A stretch of 44,852 nucleotides of DNA from Cyanobium sp. FGCU6 (GTDB lineage Bacteria > Cyanobacteriota > Cyanobacteriia > PCC-6307 > Cyanobiaceae): positions 1 to 44,852 of the forward strand of contig JANWUR010000030.1 in assembly GCA_024958655.1 (NCBI GenBank). Reading direction: 5' to 3'. Below, one piece after another: positions 1 to 7,852 of this stretch (position 1 is its first letter; every line of letters starts with the position of its first letter). Position numbers and translations under genes: made by a program. Below the pieces are notes generated by a model that made no database searches, had not been told where the DNA came from, and saw only the letters and a list, made by a program, of their open reading frames with translations.

Positions 1-86
1 GGCTACGCCGGGGTGGGGGTGCCGGGGGAATTACACCACTGCTGGGGACGCAGGCTAGTTGCGAATCTGAGTAGTAGCTCATTGGT

Positions 87-491
87 TCAGGCAGGGCGTT
101 CCAGGCGCTGCAGGCGCAGCTTGCTCACCGAAGCGATGGCGTCAAAGTCGGCGTCGAAGCTCACCAGTACGGCGTTGTGGTGCAGGGCTACGGCGGCCAC
201 CAACAGGTCGAGGCTGAGGACGGTTCGGCCGATCCGGCGACAGGCCTGGCCTAGGGCGATCGCCTGCTGCCACAGATCCGCTGGTGTGGGCAGCAAGGGC
301 AGGGTGTCGAACTGGGCCTCCAGCAGCCTGGCTTCCTCTGGGCGGGCGGCACGGAGCACCTCGAATCGCACCGGTTCGGCCAGATGGGCTGCGGGATCAA
401 GCACATAGGGGGCGATGCACTGCTTGAGAGCCGCAGGGCTGCGTGCGCGGGTGAAGTCGATCCAGAGGCTGGTGTCGAGCAGCAGGGTCAT
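87..491 (-). CDS. vapC: PIN-domain toxin, VapC family
   Basis: Toxin of a type II TA pair; PIN-domain VapC proteins are Mg-dependent RNases. The 134-residue product opens with the PIN signature LLDTSLWIDF (Asp6). Further acidic candidates are Glu in RFEVLRA, Asp in LSLDLLVAA and Asp in VSFDADFD, so the acidic set appears complete. I chose the ATG at 491 rather than the upstream in-frame start at 563 because it gives the 4-nt ATGA overlap with the antitoxin stop and places the PIN motif at residue 4. It is translationally coupled to the antitoxin immediately upstream. Length is normal for the family. The RNA target cannot be read from the sequence. Confidence 0.88.
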   Translation of the reverse strand: MTLLLDTSLWIDFTRARSPAALKQCIAPYVLDPAAHLAEPVRFEVLRAARPEEARLLEAQFDTLPLLPTPADLWQQAIALGQACRRIGRTVLSLDLLVAAVALHHNAVLVSFDADFDAIASVSKLRLQRLERPA

Positions 492-718
492 GAGACGATC
501 TCCTGGGCCCGCAGGCGCTCGCGTTCCCGGTCGGCCTCGTAGGTCTCCAGCTCCACGCCCCACTCGCCACTGAGGAAGCGCTGAGCGATCTGAGCCCGCC
601 GCCGCTGTTGCAGAGCCTCCTCCATCAGGCGGCGGATGGCCGGGCCCTTCTTGCGCTCTCCGGTCAGCTCCAGGACTTCGGCCATCTCCTGGTCTGAAAG
701 CTCAACGGTTACTTTCAT
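488..718 (-). CDS. vapB: Ribbon-helix-helix-type VapB antitoxin
   Basis: Partner antitoxin of the adjacent PIN toxin, 76 residues. The N-terminus MKVTVELSDQEMAEVLELTG has the beta-strand then helix pattern of small ribbon-helix-helix or VapB-type DNA-binding antitoxins. The C-terminal half is charged and Arg/Glu-rich, as expected for a flexible toxin-wrapping tail. Its TGA overlaps the toxin ATG by 4 nt, the usual antitoxin-first order. Autoregulation by the TA complex is typical of the family but no operator was identified here. The next gene upstream is divergent on the plus strand. Confidence 0.8.
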   Translation of the reverse strand: MKVTVELSDQEMAEVLELTGERKKGPAIRRLMEEALQQRRRAQIAQRFLSGEWGVELETYEADRERERLRAQEIVS

Positions 719-794
719 CGTCTGGGCCTCCCAGAGTCGGACTCTGGGGTCAGCATGGCACCGGTTGCAGCACAGGGGTGCAAGCGCGTTGACT

Positions 795-1013
795 GTGGCG
801 GTTGATCTCCGATTGGCTCAGATAAGCGTGGACGACAAGCTCCAGGCCATGGAACTGCTCTGGGCCGACCTCTCCAGGAATCCCGAGCAGCTGGCTTCAC
901 CTGCCTGGCACGGCGAGGTGCTCCGCAGCCGGCGTGAGCTGGTGCGGCAGGGCCAGGCCAGCTTCCAGAGCTGGGACGCCGCCATCGGTGAGCTGAGGGC
1001 TGAGCTGCGTTGA
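795..1013 (+). CDS. Orphan addiction-module antitoxin
   Basis: Small acidic protein of about 72 residues resembling the 'putative addiction module component' antitoxins that partner RelE/ParE toxins. The recognisable core is DDKLQAMELLWADLSRNPEQ, followed by a conserved-looking ProAlaTrpHis segment and a C-terminal SWDAAIGELRAELR tail. No ATG fits; a GTG at 795 or a TTG at 789 is the likely start. No toxin follows it on the plus strand: its stop at 1013 is 2 nt from the end of the convergent RelE-like toxin, which has its own antitoxin on the minus strand. It is therefore an orphan or the relic of a second pair. Start choice is uncertain. Confidence 0.65.
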   Translation: MAVDLRLAQISVDDKLQAMELLWADLSRNPEQLASPAWHGEVLRSRRELVRQGQASFQSWDAAIGELRAELR

Positions 1014-1015
1014 GA

Positions 1016-1309
1016 TCAGCTGCGGCCTTGCCAGCGCGGTGGATCCTGGCGTCCATGAACAGCGAGCACCAGAATTTCATCGCCCGCCTCCCGGAAGTAC
1101 ACGGCATAGGGGAAGCGCCGCACCACCAGCCGTCGCACCGCCCCGTAGACGCACGGGAACCTGGCCGGAACCTGTGCGATCCGCTCCACCGCTGCGGCGA
1201 TGGCTTCGGCGAAAGCCTGCCCCAGACCTGGCTCTCGGCTGGCATACCAGCGCTGGGTTTCGATCAGGTCCTCCAGCGCCTCCGGCAGGAAGCGGACCGT
1301 CCGCTTCAT
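1016..1309 (-). CDS. RelE/ParE-family toxin
   Basis: 97-residue RelE/ParE-superfamily toxin. Visible family features are the N-terminal VRFLPEALEDLIETQRWY segment, the central PARFPCVYGAVRRLVVRRFPY strand-rich core, and the C-terminal ILVLAVHGRQDPPRW motif that ends most ParE/RelE-like toxins. The basic RRLVVRRFPYAVYF region resembles the ParE core more than ribosome-dependent RelE, so gyrase or mRNA targeting cannot be decided. The ATG at 1309 overlaps the antitoxin stop by 4 nt (ATGA), so the two are co-translated. Confidence 0.88.
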   Translation of the reverse strand: MKRTVRFLPEALEDLIETQRWYASREPGLGQAFAEAIAAAVERIAQVPARFPCVYGAVRRLVVRRFPYAVYFREAGDEILVLAVHGRQDPPRWQGRS

Positions 1310-1548
1310 CCCAGCCCCAGCTGGTCGCGGACATGCTCCCAAGGCATGGCCGCTGCGGGGTTCTTGAGGTGACCTGCCCAGCGCCGATCGAGCTCGTTGC
1401 ACAGATCCGCGTCCAACGGCAGCGCTTCGCTGCGGCCCTCGTCATCGAGGCTGTCCCAGAGGGCCATCGCCAGCGCCACCCGCTCTCCCATGGGGAGCTG
1501 GAGAAGATCGGCGATGGGTGTGGCGGCCATGGCTGTGGCTCGGAACAT
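1306..1548 (-). CDS. Addiction-module antitoxin paired with RelE/ParE toxin
   Basis: Up to 80 residues. It has the short helical addiction-module layout: a helical N-terminus (IADLLQLPMGERVALAMALW), an acidic middle (DSLDDEGRSE), and a C-terminus ending in MPWEHVRDQLGLG. This is the same family as the orphan antitoxin on the plus strand nearby (compare ALWDSL with ELLWADL). Two ATGs are possible, at 1548 and 1530. A GGAG lies directly against the first and too far from the second, so neither has an ideal Shine-Dalgarno. The stop overlaps the toxin start. Upstream, about 40 nt away, the MazF gene on the same strand ends. Confidence 0.78.
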   Translation of the reverse strand: MFRATAMAATPIADLLQLPMGERVALAMALWDSLDDEGRSEALPLDADLCNELDRRWAGHLKNPAAAMPWEHVRDQLGLG

Positions 1549-1585
1549 CTCCACGCTACCGGGGGTAACTGGACGTCCCTGGCTG

Positions 1586-1951
1586 TCACACACCCTCCTG
1601 CCAGGGCTCCAGCATGTCCAGATCGAGGGCCATGCGCATAGCCTCCAGGACGCTCCTGAGCTGCTCCGGGCTGATCCTGCCGAACGGACCCTCCAGCTGC
1701 TCCCGCAGCACCGTGGTGGGGTGCCAGGCCATCGCATAGCTGAGTTGCTGCAGTCCGGTGTCAGCTGTTGCAGGCAGGGGAACGGCAAAGACCAGCTCCG
1801 CCAGGCGAGGATCGCGGCTGATCGGCACCACCACCCGGCGTTGGCTGGCCCCATTGGCGGCATCCGGTGACACCACCAGCACGGGCCTGGCCTTGCTGTC
1901 GCCAAAGGGTCGGTTGCGGGGCCACCGGTAGAGACGTCCCCGCTCAGCCAC
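1586..1951 (-). CDS. MazF/PemK-type endoribonuclease toxin
   Basis: About 121-residue toxin of the MazF/PemK fold; members cleave single-stranded RNA. Diagnostic pieces are the N-terminal strand with GDSKARPVLVVSPD (basic residues before the conserved PVLVVS), RRVVVPISRD, and the helix QLSYAMAWHPTTV followed by SPEQLRSVLEAMRMAL. No in-frame ATG precedes the conserved strand, so I chose the GTG at 1951. It overlaps the upstream antitoxin stop by 8 nt, consistent with translational coupling. The longer in-frame extension upstream is the antitoxin gene read in another frame. Confidence 0.85.
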   Translation of the reverse strand: MAERGRLYRWPRNRPFGDSKARPVLVVSPDAANGASQRRVVVPISRDPRLAELVFAVPLPATADTGLQQLSYAMAWHPTTVLREQLEGPFGRISPEQLRSVLEAMRMALDLDMLEPWQEGV

Positions 1952-2237
1952 CCAAGCGCTCCAATGGCTCCGGGTCGAGGGCCTCCCCGCCCAGGGCTGC
2001 GGTGCCCATGGCCACGGCATCCTGCGCGGCCGCGTCCAGATCACCGCCCTCCAGCTGGCCCAGCTCGCGATAGGCCTGCCGCAGCGTCGCCAGACGCCGT
2101 GCCTGCAGCCACAGTTCCAGCGCCTCAGCCACAGCCGCTGAGCGGTTCTGCTGGCGATGCGGCTTGTGACGCAGCTCCTGATCGAGCGCCTCGAGCAGGT
2201 CGGTTTCAACGGAGATGGAAATGGACTGCTTGGCCAT
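1944..2237 (-). CDS. Ribbon-helix-helix antitoxin of the MazF/PemK pair
   Basis: 97 residues with a clear N-terminal ribbon-helix-helix pattern: ISISVETDLLEALDQEL, then a basic linker, then NRSAAVAEALELWLQARR. The acidic C-terminal tail is the expected toxin-binding segment. Its gene precedes and overlaps the MazF-like toxin. The plus strand past 2237 (2240-2400) holds no convincing gene and separates this operon from the divergent AbrB/PIN pair. Confidence 0.8.
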   Translation of the reverse strand: MAKQSISISVETDLLEALDQELRHKPHRQQNRSAAVAEALELWLQARRLATLRQAYRELGQLEGGDLDAAAQDAVAMGTAALGGEALDPEPLERLGG

Positions 2238-2405
2238 GCCATCCCGGCAACCCTGTGGTCAATCCTAGGAGGATTCCTGCTGAGTTTTTTGCGGGCTGCC
2301 TGCCCTGCGGACGGCGAGCGCCAGGCCTCCTCCCCTCCAGCTCAGCTAGTCTTACCAGGTAATACGCGGACCGGCCGCCCCGTGGATCCCTCAGCCGTCT
2401 GCTCA

Positions 2406-2629
2406 ATGACCAGCAAGGGGCAGGTCACCATTCCCAAGGCACTGCGCCAGCAGCTCGGGCTGGGGCGGGGCAGTCGCGTCTGCTTCGAGCTGGTGGGCGA
2501 CCACATCGAACTGCGGCCGTGGAAACCGCAGCAGGATCTTCCCGAAAGCGGCTTCGGATTGCTCAAGAGCCAGCGGCCGCCGGTGCCTGTCCGGTGGATT
2601 TCGATCCCGCCAGCCTGCTGCGGCCGTGA
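2406..2629 (+). pseudogene. AbrB/MazE-type antitoxin, frameshifted near its C-terminus
   Basis: SpoVT/AbrB swapped-hairpin antitoxin. The N-terminus MTSKGQVTIPKALRQQLGLG is the family signature, followed by GSRVCFELVGDHIELRP. The frame is right up to RPPVPV. The expected ending DFDPASLLRP plus stop is present only in another frame, so a 1-nt loss (or 2-nt gain) sits at about 2593-2599. Read in the shifted frame, the TGA at 2627-2629 overlaps the GTG start of the PIN gene, the normal arrangement for such pairs. That supports a once-functional operon. Without the shift the frame runs on to 2684, inside the toxin gene. Confidence 0.75.
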
Positions 2630-3086
2630 TCGGTCTCGATACCAACGTGCTCGCCCGCTACTTCGTGGAGGAGGAGAGCGCTGACGCGGCGACGCAGGCC
2701 CAGCGCCAGGCGGCTCGCCTGTTGATCGAATCCGGCCAGGATCTGTTTTTGCCAAGACCGTGGCCCTGGAACTGGAATGAGTGCTGCGTGGCTATTACGG
2801 CATCGCGGCCGAGCAGGTGCTGCTGGTGTTCGAGCAGCTGCTTCAGCACCCCTGCCTCCAGGTGGAAGACGGCCCCGGCCTGGAGCAGGCGGTGGCGGGG
2901 CTGCGCTCCGGACTCGATTTCGCCGATGCTCTGCATCACGCCAGCGGCAAAGGGTGCGAAGCGATCGCCTCCTTCGACGACCGCGGCTTCGCCCGGCGCA
3001 TCCGCCAGCTCAACCTGCCGCCTCGCGATCGAGGAACAGCACCCACAGCAGCTGACCGGCGGCATCAAGCAGATGGACCGAGATGA
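2626..3086 (+). pseudogene. PIN-domain (VapC-like) toxin, broken
   Basis: Starts at GTG 2626 with a good PIN N-terminus (IGLDTNVLARYFVEEE). After SGQDLF the frame is lost at a run of five T (about 2745-2750). The correct continuation FAKTVALELE lies in another frame and then meets a TGA where the family normally has Trp (E-W-V-L). After that stop the same frame continues VLRGYYGIAAEQVLLVFEQ and later LDFADALHHA and AIASFDDRGFARR, which carry the last PIN acidic motifs. At least one frameshift and one nonsense change are needed, so no active toxin is expected. Its antitoxin is damaged too, so the pair decayed together. Confidence 0.8.
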
Positions 3087-3294
3087 TGCGGATTGGGCAG
3101 GTGCGGGAGAGAAGCGTGGCGGCCATGGCTGTGCTGGCGAACGACTCCGCCGTCGAGCCCCGGCGCCGCCAGCTCCAGGCAAGGGGCACGCAGCGCAGCG
3201 GAGTGCCTCGCGTCAGCCCTTGCGTGGTGCGCAAGCCGGGGCAGGCCGGGTGGCGTGATCGCCAGTGCCCAGGGCCTGCCCACCAGCAGCAGGC
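3087..3294. other. No supportable gene
   Basis: About 200 nt between the decayed PIN gene and the end of the ArdC-like fragment. Open frames exist on both strands because of the high GC content, but none carries a recognisable motif or start. Confidence 0.4.
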
Positions 3295-3927
3295 TCAACC
3301 TCCATCCGCATCAGGTGCTTCTGGGAGGACCAGATCGGCGGCCTTGCGGGCATCACTGAGCACCTGCAACAGCACCCGCGGCGACTCTTTGAGCAGCTCC
3401 ACCCAGTGGCCCAGATAGGCGGCGTGATTGGCCATGGCACTGCCGATCTCGAGGCAATCTCCGAGGAGCACGGCGCCCAGCTCGGCCACCAGCTCCTCGC
3501 GGGCATAGGCCCGGCCGCCTTCGCCGCCTTCGCCCATGCCGCCGGAGAGATCCCGCGCCAAGCGGGAGTTGTGCCCTGTGGAATGAATCACCTCATGGGC
3601 CCAGGTGGCGTAGAGGGCCCCTGCCGAGTGGAAGGCGGTGCGATCAGGGAGCTGGATGCGATCGGGCGCCGGCAGATAGCAGGCCCGATCACCCGCGAAG
3701 CTCACGGGCACCGGCCAGCGGCTGAGCACCGCCTCTGCACCAGCCAGCCGCTCCGGCTCGGGCCACAGCACGGCCCCTTCTGCCTGGCGGCGCTTCTGGA
3801 TCAGTGGCTCCAGAGCCTCGCCTTCCAGATCGGCCGCATTGAAGAGTGCCACCGGCCGGTAGCTGACCCAGCTGCGGCCAGGCTGAACTGACTGCTGGCC
3901 ATTAGCGCCAGGGCTCATGGGCAGCAA
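3295..3927 (-). pseudogene. ArdC-type zincin metallopeptidase, N-terminally truncated
   Basis: The reading frame gives the C-terminal, zincin-like half of an ArdC/DUF1738-type antirestriction protein. It contains SYRPVALFNAADLEGEALEP, then the metallopeptidase motif HEVIHSTGH (HExxH plus a third His), ARDLSGGMG, and a helical end VELLKESPRVLLQVLSDARKAADL. The N-terminal ssDNA-binding half is missing. The frame begins abruptly at about 3905-3927, where the open reading frame of a P-loop NTPase ends on the same strand. This reads as a deletion junction rather than a natural short protein. ArdC proteins are usually plasmid or mobile-element genes that protect incoming DNA. The remnant could be expressed as a downstream passenger but probably lacks full function. 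Confidence 0.75.
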
Positions 3928-4225
3928 AGATAGATGCTTCTAAGGATGAAACAGAAGCAGATCCAAAGAGAGACACATACGAGAAAGCCTTGAGTTTGCC
4001 TAGCTGGCTCTTGTGTTTGGCCCATGCAAGAAAGTTCTGGAAGTAATAGGTCTTGCCGACGCCCCAATCACCTTTGAGCTCCAGGACTTGAATCGTGTCG
4101 CTTGCTAGAAATTCTTCTAGAGCATCGCATGTTTTCCGTGTTGACAGAGAAAGGCCCCTGTGCCACTCCTCGGCTCTTTTTGCTTCATTCTCATTGGGTA
4201 TCCTTTGCTGAAACGGCATCTTCAT
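3902..4225 (-). pseudogene. KAP-like P-loop NTPase, 5' fragment
   Basis: 107 residues that start normally at ATG 4225, overlapping the upstream helicase stop by 4 nt (ATGA). Walker A is GDWGVGKT at about residues 52-59, followed by YYFQNFLAWAK and FSYVSLFG. That is the pattern at the start of KAP/P-loop NTPase-fold proteins, which normally run several hundred residues. The frame ends at 3902 with HEPWR and a stop, right where the ArdC-like C-terminal half begins. No Walker B or sensor motif is present, so the protein cannot be a complete ATPase. Loss of the rest of this gene and of the 5' half of ardC by one deletion is the simplest explanation. Confidence 0.7.
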
Positions 4226-6297
4226 GACAGATCTTCCACGAACTCCGAGCAGGTATCCCCGCTGGTGATCAGCAGGTGATCGCGGGCGCGAGTACAGGCC
4301 ACGTAGAGCAGATGGCGCTCGGTAGCAACCACCTCATCGAGGTCGCTGTCGTCGGTGATGGCTCTGATGCGTTCGGCGTTGGGGATCACGTCTTCATCAC
4401 AGGCCATCACGATCACGGCACGGAACTCCAGCCCTTTGGCCAGGTGCATGGTGGAGAGTGTGGCCTTGCTGCCAAGACGCATGGCCGAGGGTTGCAGACG
4501 CTCGTAGGGCAGCTCCGCCAGCTGCAGAGCCGCTTCGGCACGCGGGATCTCGGCCTCGCTGCGCACGAAGATGCCGAACTCCCTGGGGGTGAGGCCTTCG
4601 CTGCGGCGCTGCTCGATCCAGGCCGCCACCTGCTCGGTTTCGCTGTCGGTGTCTTCGCACTCCCGGATATCGGGCTCCGGGCCGTTGAACACGGAGATGG
4701 CGCCGCGGCGGTCCTGCACGTTGCCGTCCACGTCACGGGACTCGGGATCGAGGAGCTGATCGGCCTGGCTGCGGATCTGATGGGAGGTGCGGTAGTTGAT
4801 GCGCAGCGTGCGCGAGCGGCCGCGGATGTCCACGCCGTACTGGGTCCAGGAGAAGGGCTGCTGGAAGATGCGCTGGCCCAGGTCCCCGGCAAAGAACAGG
4901 GCATCGGGGCCGGTCCCCGCCAGGGCGGCCAGCAGCCGGAGCTGGGCGGCAGTGATGTCCTGGCATTCATCCACCACGATGTGCTGGTAAGGCCTGGCGC
5001 CGCTGCGGCGCAGTTGCTCGGCGGTGCTGTGGAAGAGCTGGTGGGGCGTGATCTGCCCTGAGCGCTCCAGCTTCTGGAGGATGGCCTCAAAGCCCTCCCA
5101 GAGCAAACGGCGCTTGGCCTCGTTGAGGCGGCTCTTGCGGCCCAGCCGGCGCACATCGCGGTAGCTGTCCCAGTCGCGCAGCCCGAAGGCATCGACGATC
5201 TCGCTGAACTCCTCCACCACGAACCCCTCGCCATAGACGCGGCTGATCTCCGCCGGTGCGTGCTTGTGAATCAAGGCGCGGAGGGCATCTGGGGCGATGA
5301 GCTGATGGTTGCCGAGCTGGGCCGTGTGCATGCGCTCGCCAAGCTCCTGCATGGCCAGCACATCCAGGCGCTCCAGCAGATGAGGCTCCCCTTGCACCAG
5401 GCGATGGAGCTTGTCTTGCAGCAGGGCTGCCAGAGGATCGGAGAAGGTGGTGAGCAACACCCGGGCATCTGGGTTGCTGCGGGCCAGGTGAACGGCTCGA
5501 TGGAGGGCCACCACGGTTTTGCCAGTGCCTGCCGAGCCCTGCACCCGCGTGGGTCCGTTGAAGGAGCGACTCACCCAGTCGGCCTGGCTGGGATGGAGGA
5601 AGACGATCCACCGCTCCCAGGGGTAGTCGAGCGCCCGGGCCAGCTCCTCGGTGCCCGTGAGCACCCGGAAGCGGCGCTGGGCATCGGGGTGTTCGTAAGG
5701 ATTGCCCTGATCAGGCTTGCGAACTTCTGGCTTGGCTGGCGTGGTGCCGGTGGCCAGATCGATGATTGCTTCGGCAGCCTCACCGGGAAGGTGGGAGGCA
5801 ATCACCAGCAGCATGTCGTCGTCCGCTGTGCGGACATCAGGGATCCACTCGGCTGGAACGCCGTAGCTGAGCAGGTCGGCTTCCGTGAGGTTGGAGAGCG
5901 GCCGCTTGGGCTCGGGTGTGGCTGCTGGTTCGGTGGGGACGTGCAGTGGGATCTGGATTTCGCGAACCGTTTCGCGGATCTCGACGATCTGGGCGGCGCC
6001 AGTGACGGGATGGGTTTCGATCTTGCGCCGCGAGGCCCAGTCGTAAGCGGGATCGTGATGACCCACATAGCAGAGCAACACGCTGCTCTCGACCCGATGG
6101 AAGATCAGCCGGATGTCACGACTGGCGCGGGCAGACCAGAAGTTCTTGTCCTTGATATTGTCGAGCCGGTGGCACTGCAGACCCGGGCTGGCAGGGTTGA
6201 TCTGCAGCTCAAATGCAGCAAGCTTAGCTGTACGTTGTTCATCAGCGGTTAATTTACCTATACTCGCTTGAAATGAGTCTGAGATTAGAAAGATCAT
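4222..6297 (-). CDS. RelE-like domain fused to a UvrD/Rep-type helicase
   Basis: 691 residues. Residues about 1-95 resemble a RelE/ParE fold (AAFELQINPASPGLQCHRL, RDIRLIFHR, LCYVGHHDPAYDWA). After a Pro/Glu linker comes a superfamily 1A helicase: Walker A GSAGTGKTVVALHRA, DExx motif VVDECQDITAAQLRLL, motif III-like FAGDLGQRIFQQPFSW, motif IV region LRINYRTSHQIR, and C-terminal motifs STMHLAKGLEFRAVIV and LLYVACTRARDHLLI. All key helicase motifs are present. It probably unwinds or translocates on DNA in an ATP-dependent way; the role of the RelE-like part is unknown. It sits behind the restriction-modification genes (73-nt gap to the upstream gene) and is coupled by ATGA to the truncated NTPase gene, suggesting a defence accessory module. 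Confidence 0.85.
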   Translation of the reverse strand: MIFLISDSFQASIGKLTADEQRTAKLAAFELQINPASPGLQCHRLDNIKDKNFWSARASRDIRLIFHRVESSVLLCYVGHHDPAYDWASRRKIETHPVTGAAQIVEIRETVREIQIPLHVPTEPAATPEPKRPLSNLTEADLLSYGVPAEWIPDVRTADDDMLLVIASHLPGEAAEAIIDLATGTTPAKPEVRKPDQGNPYEHPDAQRRFRVLTGTEELARALDYPWERWIVFLHPSQADWVSRSFNGPTRVQGSAGTGKTVVALHRAVHLARSNPDARVLLTTFSDPLAALLQDKLHRLVQGEPHLLERLDVLAMQELGERMHTAQLGNHQLIAPDALRALIHKHAPAEISRVYGEGFVVEEFSEIVDAFGLRDWDSYRDVRRLGRKSRLNEAKRRLLWEGFEAILQKLERSGQITPHQLFHSTAEQLRRSGARPYQHIVVDECQDITAAQLRLLAALAGTGPDALFFAGDLGQRIFQQPFSWTQYGVDIRGRSRTLRINYRTSHQIRSQADQLLDPESRDVDGNVQDRRGAISVFNGPEPDIRECEDTDSETEQVAAWIEQRRSEGLTPREFGIFVRSEAEIPRAEAALQLAELPYERLQPSAMRLGSKATLSTMHLAKGLEFRAVIVMACDEDVIPNAERIRAITDDSDLDEVVATERHLLYVACTRARDHLLITSGDTCSEFVEDLS

Positions 6298-6370
6298 AGA
6301 ATGCGTGGCAGCATTTAGAAGTAAAGCGTTTCAGAAGACCTGATTGCAAAGAAAATTTGACTTAAACCGA

Positions 6371-7852
6371 TTAATTTGCGATTCGGGAAGGAGGGTTCTT
6401 AGCTGGAAAATAATAATTAAACATACGCTCCCAAAAAATTTGCGCCAGCGGCACTGCAACTATTGACAACAGAACTATAAACCATTGAACCCATCGCTGA
6501 AAGCTATCAGAGGCCTCATCTTTAGCTAGTTCGCAAGCCTGAAGGAGAGGCTCGAGATGCTCATCTATTTGCTTTCTGGCTGATTTAATCTCATTAATCC
6601 CATTTTCACAATAGTCAACACGCTTGTTATTGCCGATCCCAATACCAAAGCCGGCAACGGGAATCCTGTCAGGGTCGGTAAGTTTAAAGAAAATTCGATT
6701 GTCAAATCCCTTGGAAAAAATCCTGTATATCGATGAAAGCCTGTAAATCTCAAACCTTTTTTGCTTTTGCCCTGAAATGTTTGCATCATGAATCATTCGC
6801 ATGAATACACTCTCAATCTCAGACAACATGCTTGCCTGAAGCCAAAGCGCCTCCTTCTCAGTAAAGATAGGCAAAACATCAAAACAGGAAAAGAAATTAT
6901 CACTGGAAGAAAGGCACTTAGCATATGACTCAAGGCTAGTCTTTCCCCTCGACCTAAGCTCAACAAAGACACCATTGGTCTCTGACTTATACTGCGTCTG
7001 CTGGTAATCAGCGCTAGGCCACAAGAGAAACTTAAAGAAGTTTGTCGCATTGACCGATGTCAGTCCTTGGCCGGAAGGTTTATTGGACATATCGGCTGAA
7101 TAGACTAATATCTGAACCATCGGGAGCCCCTTAAAAAAACCATGATAGATTCCAGAAAGAATCTGAGCCCCAAGGATTGTATCGATTTCTTTAGCTATAG
7201 TCTTATCAAGCTCGAGCAAATCATTGCGTTTCCTTGTATTTCCAAAATTAACCTGATGCTTTACTACCCTTCTGAGACCCAATAAGCCATACCGCAGCTT
7301 CAGCTTGGTATGGCACTGCTCTTCAGCAATGTCAGTCAATCGGTTAAGTAGCCGGTCTGCTGGCTTAAAGTGGATGTAGATGCGGACGAGATAGCCTCCA
7401 ACGAGCTCGAGGCTAAAAGTGCATGAATGGAAATAGTGGGACCTTACAATAATAGCCGAATCGTTAAAATGACAAATCGAATGAGTGCCGATATTGAACT
7501 TGGCTTTATTCACAAAGTCATCAAGTCTTCGATGAAAGCTTCGCCGTGTGGACGCATCGAGAGTGGGGCTGCGATCAAATAAGCGAGTTAGCCTTCTCTT
7601 GAGCGCATCTATCTGCGAAATGGAGTAGACCTCGAGCGCAATAACTTCATGTATACGAACAGAGATGCCAGTAGGTATTGTGTTCAGGCAGCCATCGAGT
7701 GATCGTGTTAATTCTTTGAAATAATCTACTGCTTCATGATTAGCACCTTTATCGGTTAGCTTCTCGTAAATGCGCCTCGATGGTGGATCGGTAAACTCAA
7801 ATGACTCTCTATCGGCGGGCTGATCAGATTCAAGTCCACAGAGCTGGATCAT
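6371..7852 (-). CDS. Unknown protein with a C-terminal membrane segment
   Basis: 493 residues, not recognised. The first about 450 residues look soluble and basic, with many Arg/Lys and aromatic residues and no motif I can name. One strong hydrophobic helix near the C-terminus (WFIVLLSIVAVPLAQIFW, about residues 454-471) is followed by a short tail, so it is probably tail-anchored to the cell membrane. Base composition is much more AT-rich than its neighbours and codon choice differs, which suggests recent acquisition. The ATG at 7852 overlaps the methyltransferase stop by 4 nt (ATGA), so it is co-translated with the RM genes. A TAA ends it. A membrane-tethered partner of the RM/helicase genes is an inference only. 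Confidence 0.7.
   Translation of the reverse strand: MIQLCGLESDQPADRESFEFTDPPSRRIYEKLTDKGANHEAVDYFKELTRSLDGCLNTIPTGISVRIHEVIALEVYSISQIDALKRRLTRLFDRSPTLDASTRRSFHRRLDDFVNKAKFNIGTHSICHFNDSAIIVRSHYFHSCTFSLELVGGYLVRIYIHFKPADRLLNRLTDIAEEQCHTKLKLRYGLLGLRRVVKHQVNFGNTRKRNDLLELDKTIAKEIDTILGAQILSGIYHGFFKGLPMVQILVYSADMSNKPSGQGLTSVNATNFFKFLLWPSADYQQTQYKSETNGVFVELRSRGKTSLESYAKCLSSSDNFFSCFDVLPIFTEKEALWLQASMLSEIESVFMRMIHDANISGQKQKRFEIYRLSSIYRIFSKGFDNRIFFKLTDPDRIPVAGFGIGIGNNKRVDYCENGINEIKSARKQIDEHLEPLLQACELAKDEASDSFQRWVQWFIVLLSIVAVPLAQIFWERMFNYYFPAKNPPSRIAN

Noticed and set aside
5260..6252. Long plus-strand ORF opposite the helicase gene, and similar long ORFs at 20090-22099 (+), 25014-26369 (-) and 37151-38494 (+)
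   Set aside because: These are antisense frames kept open by high GC; they show low-complexity His/Gly/Gln-rich composition and no motif, while the other strand has clear families.
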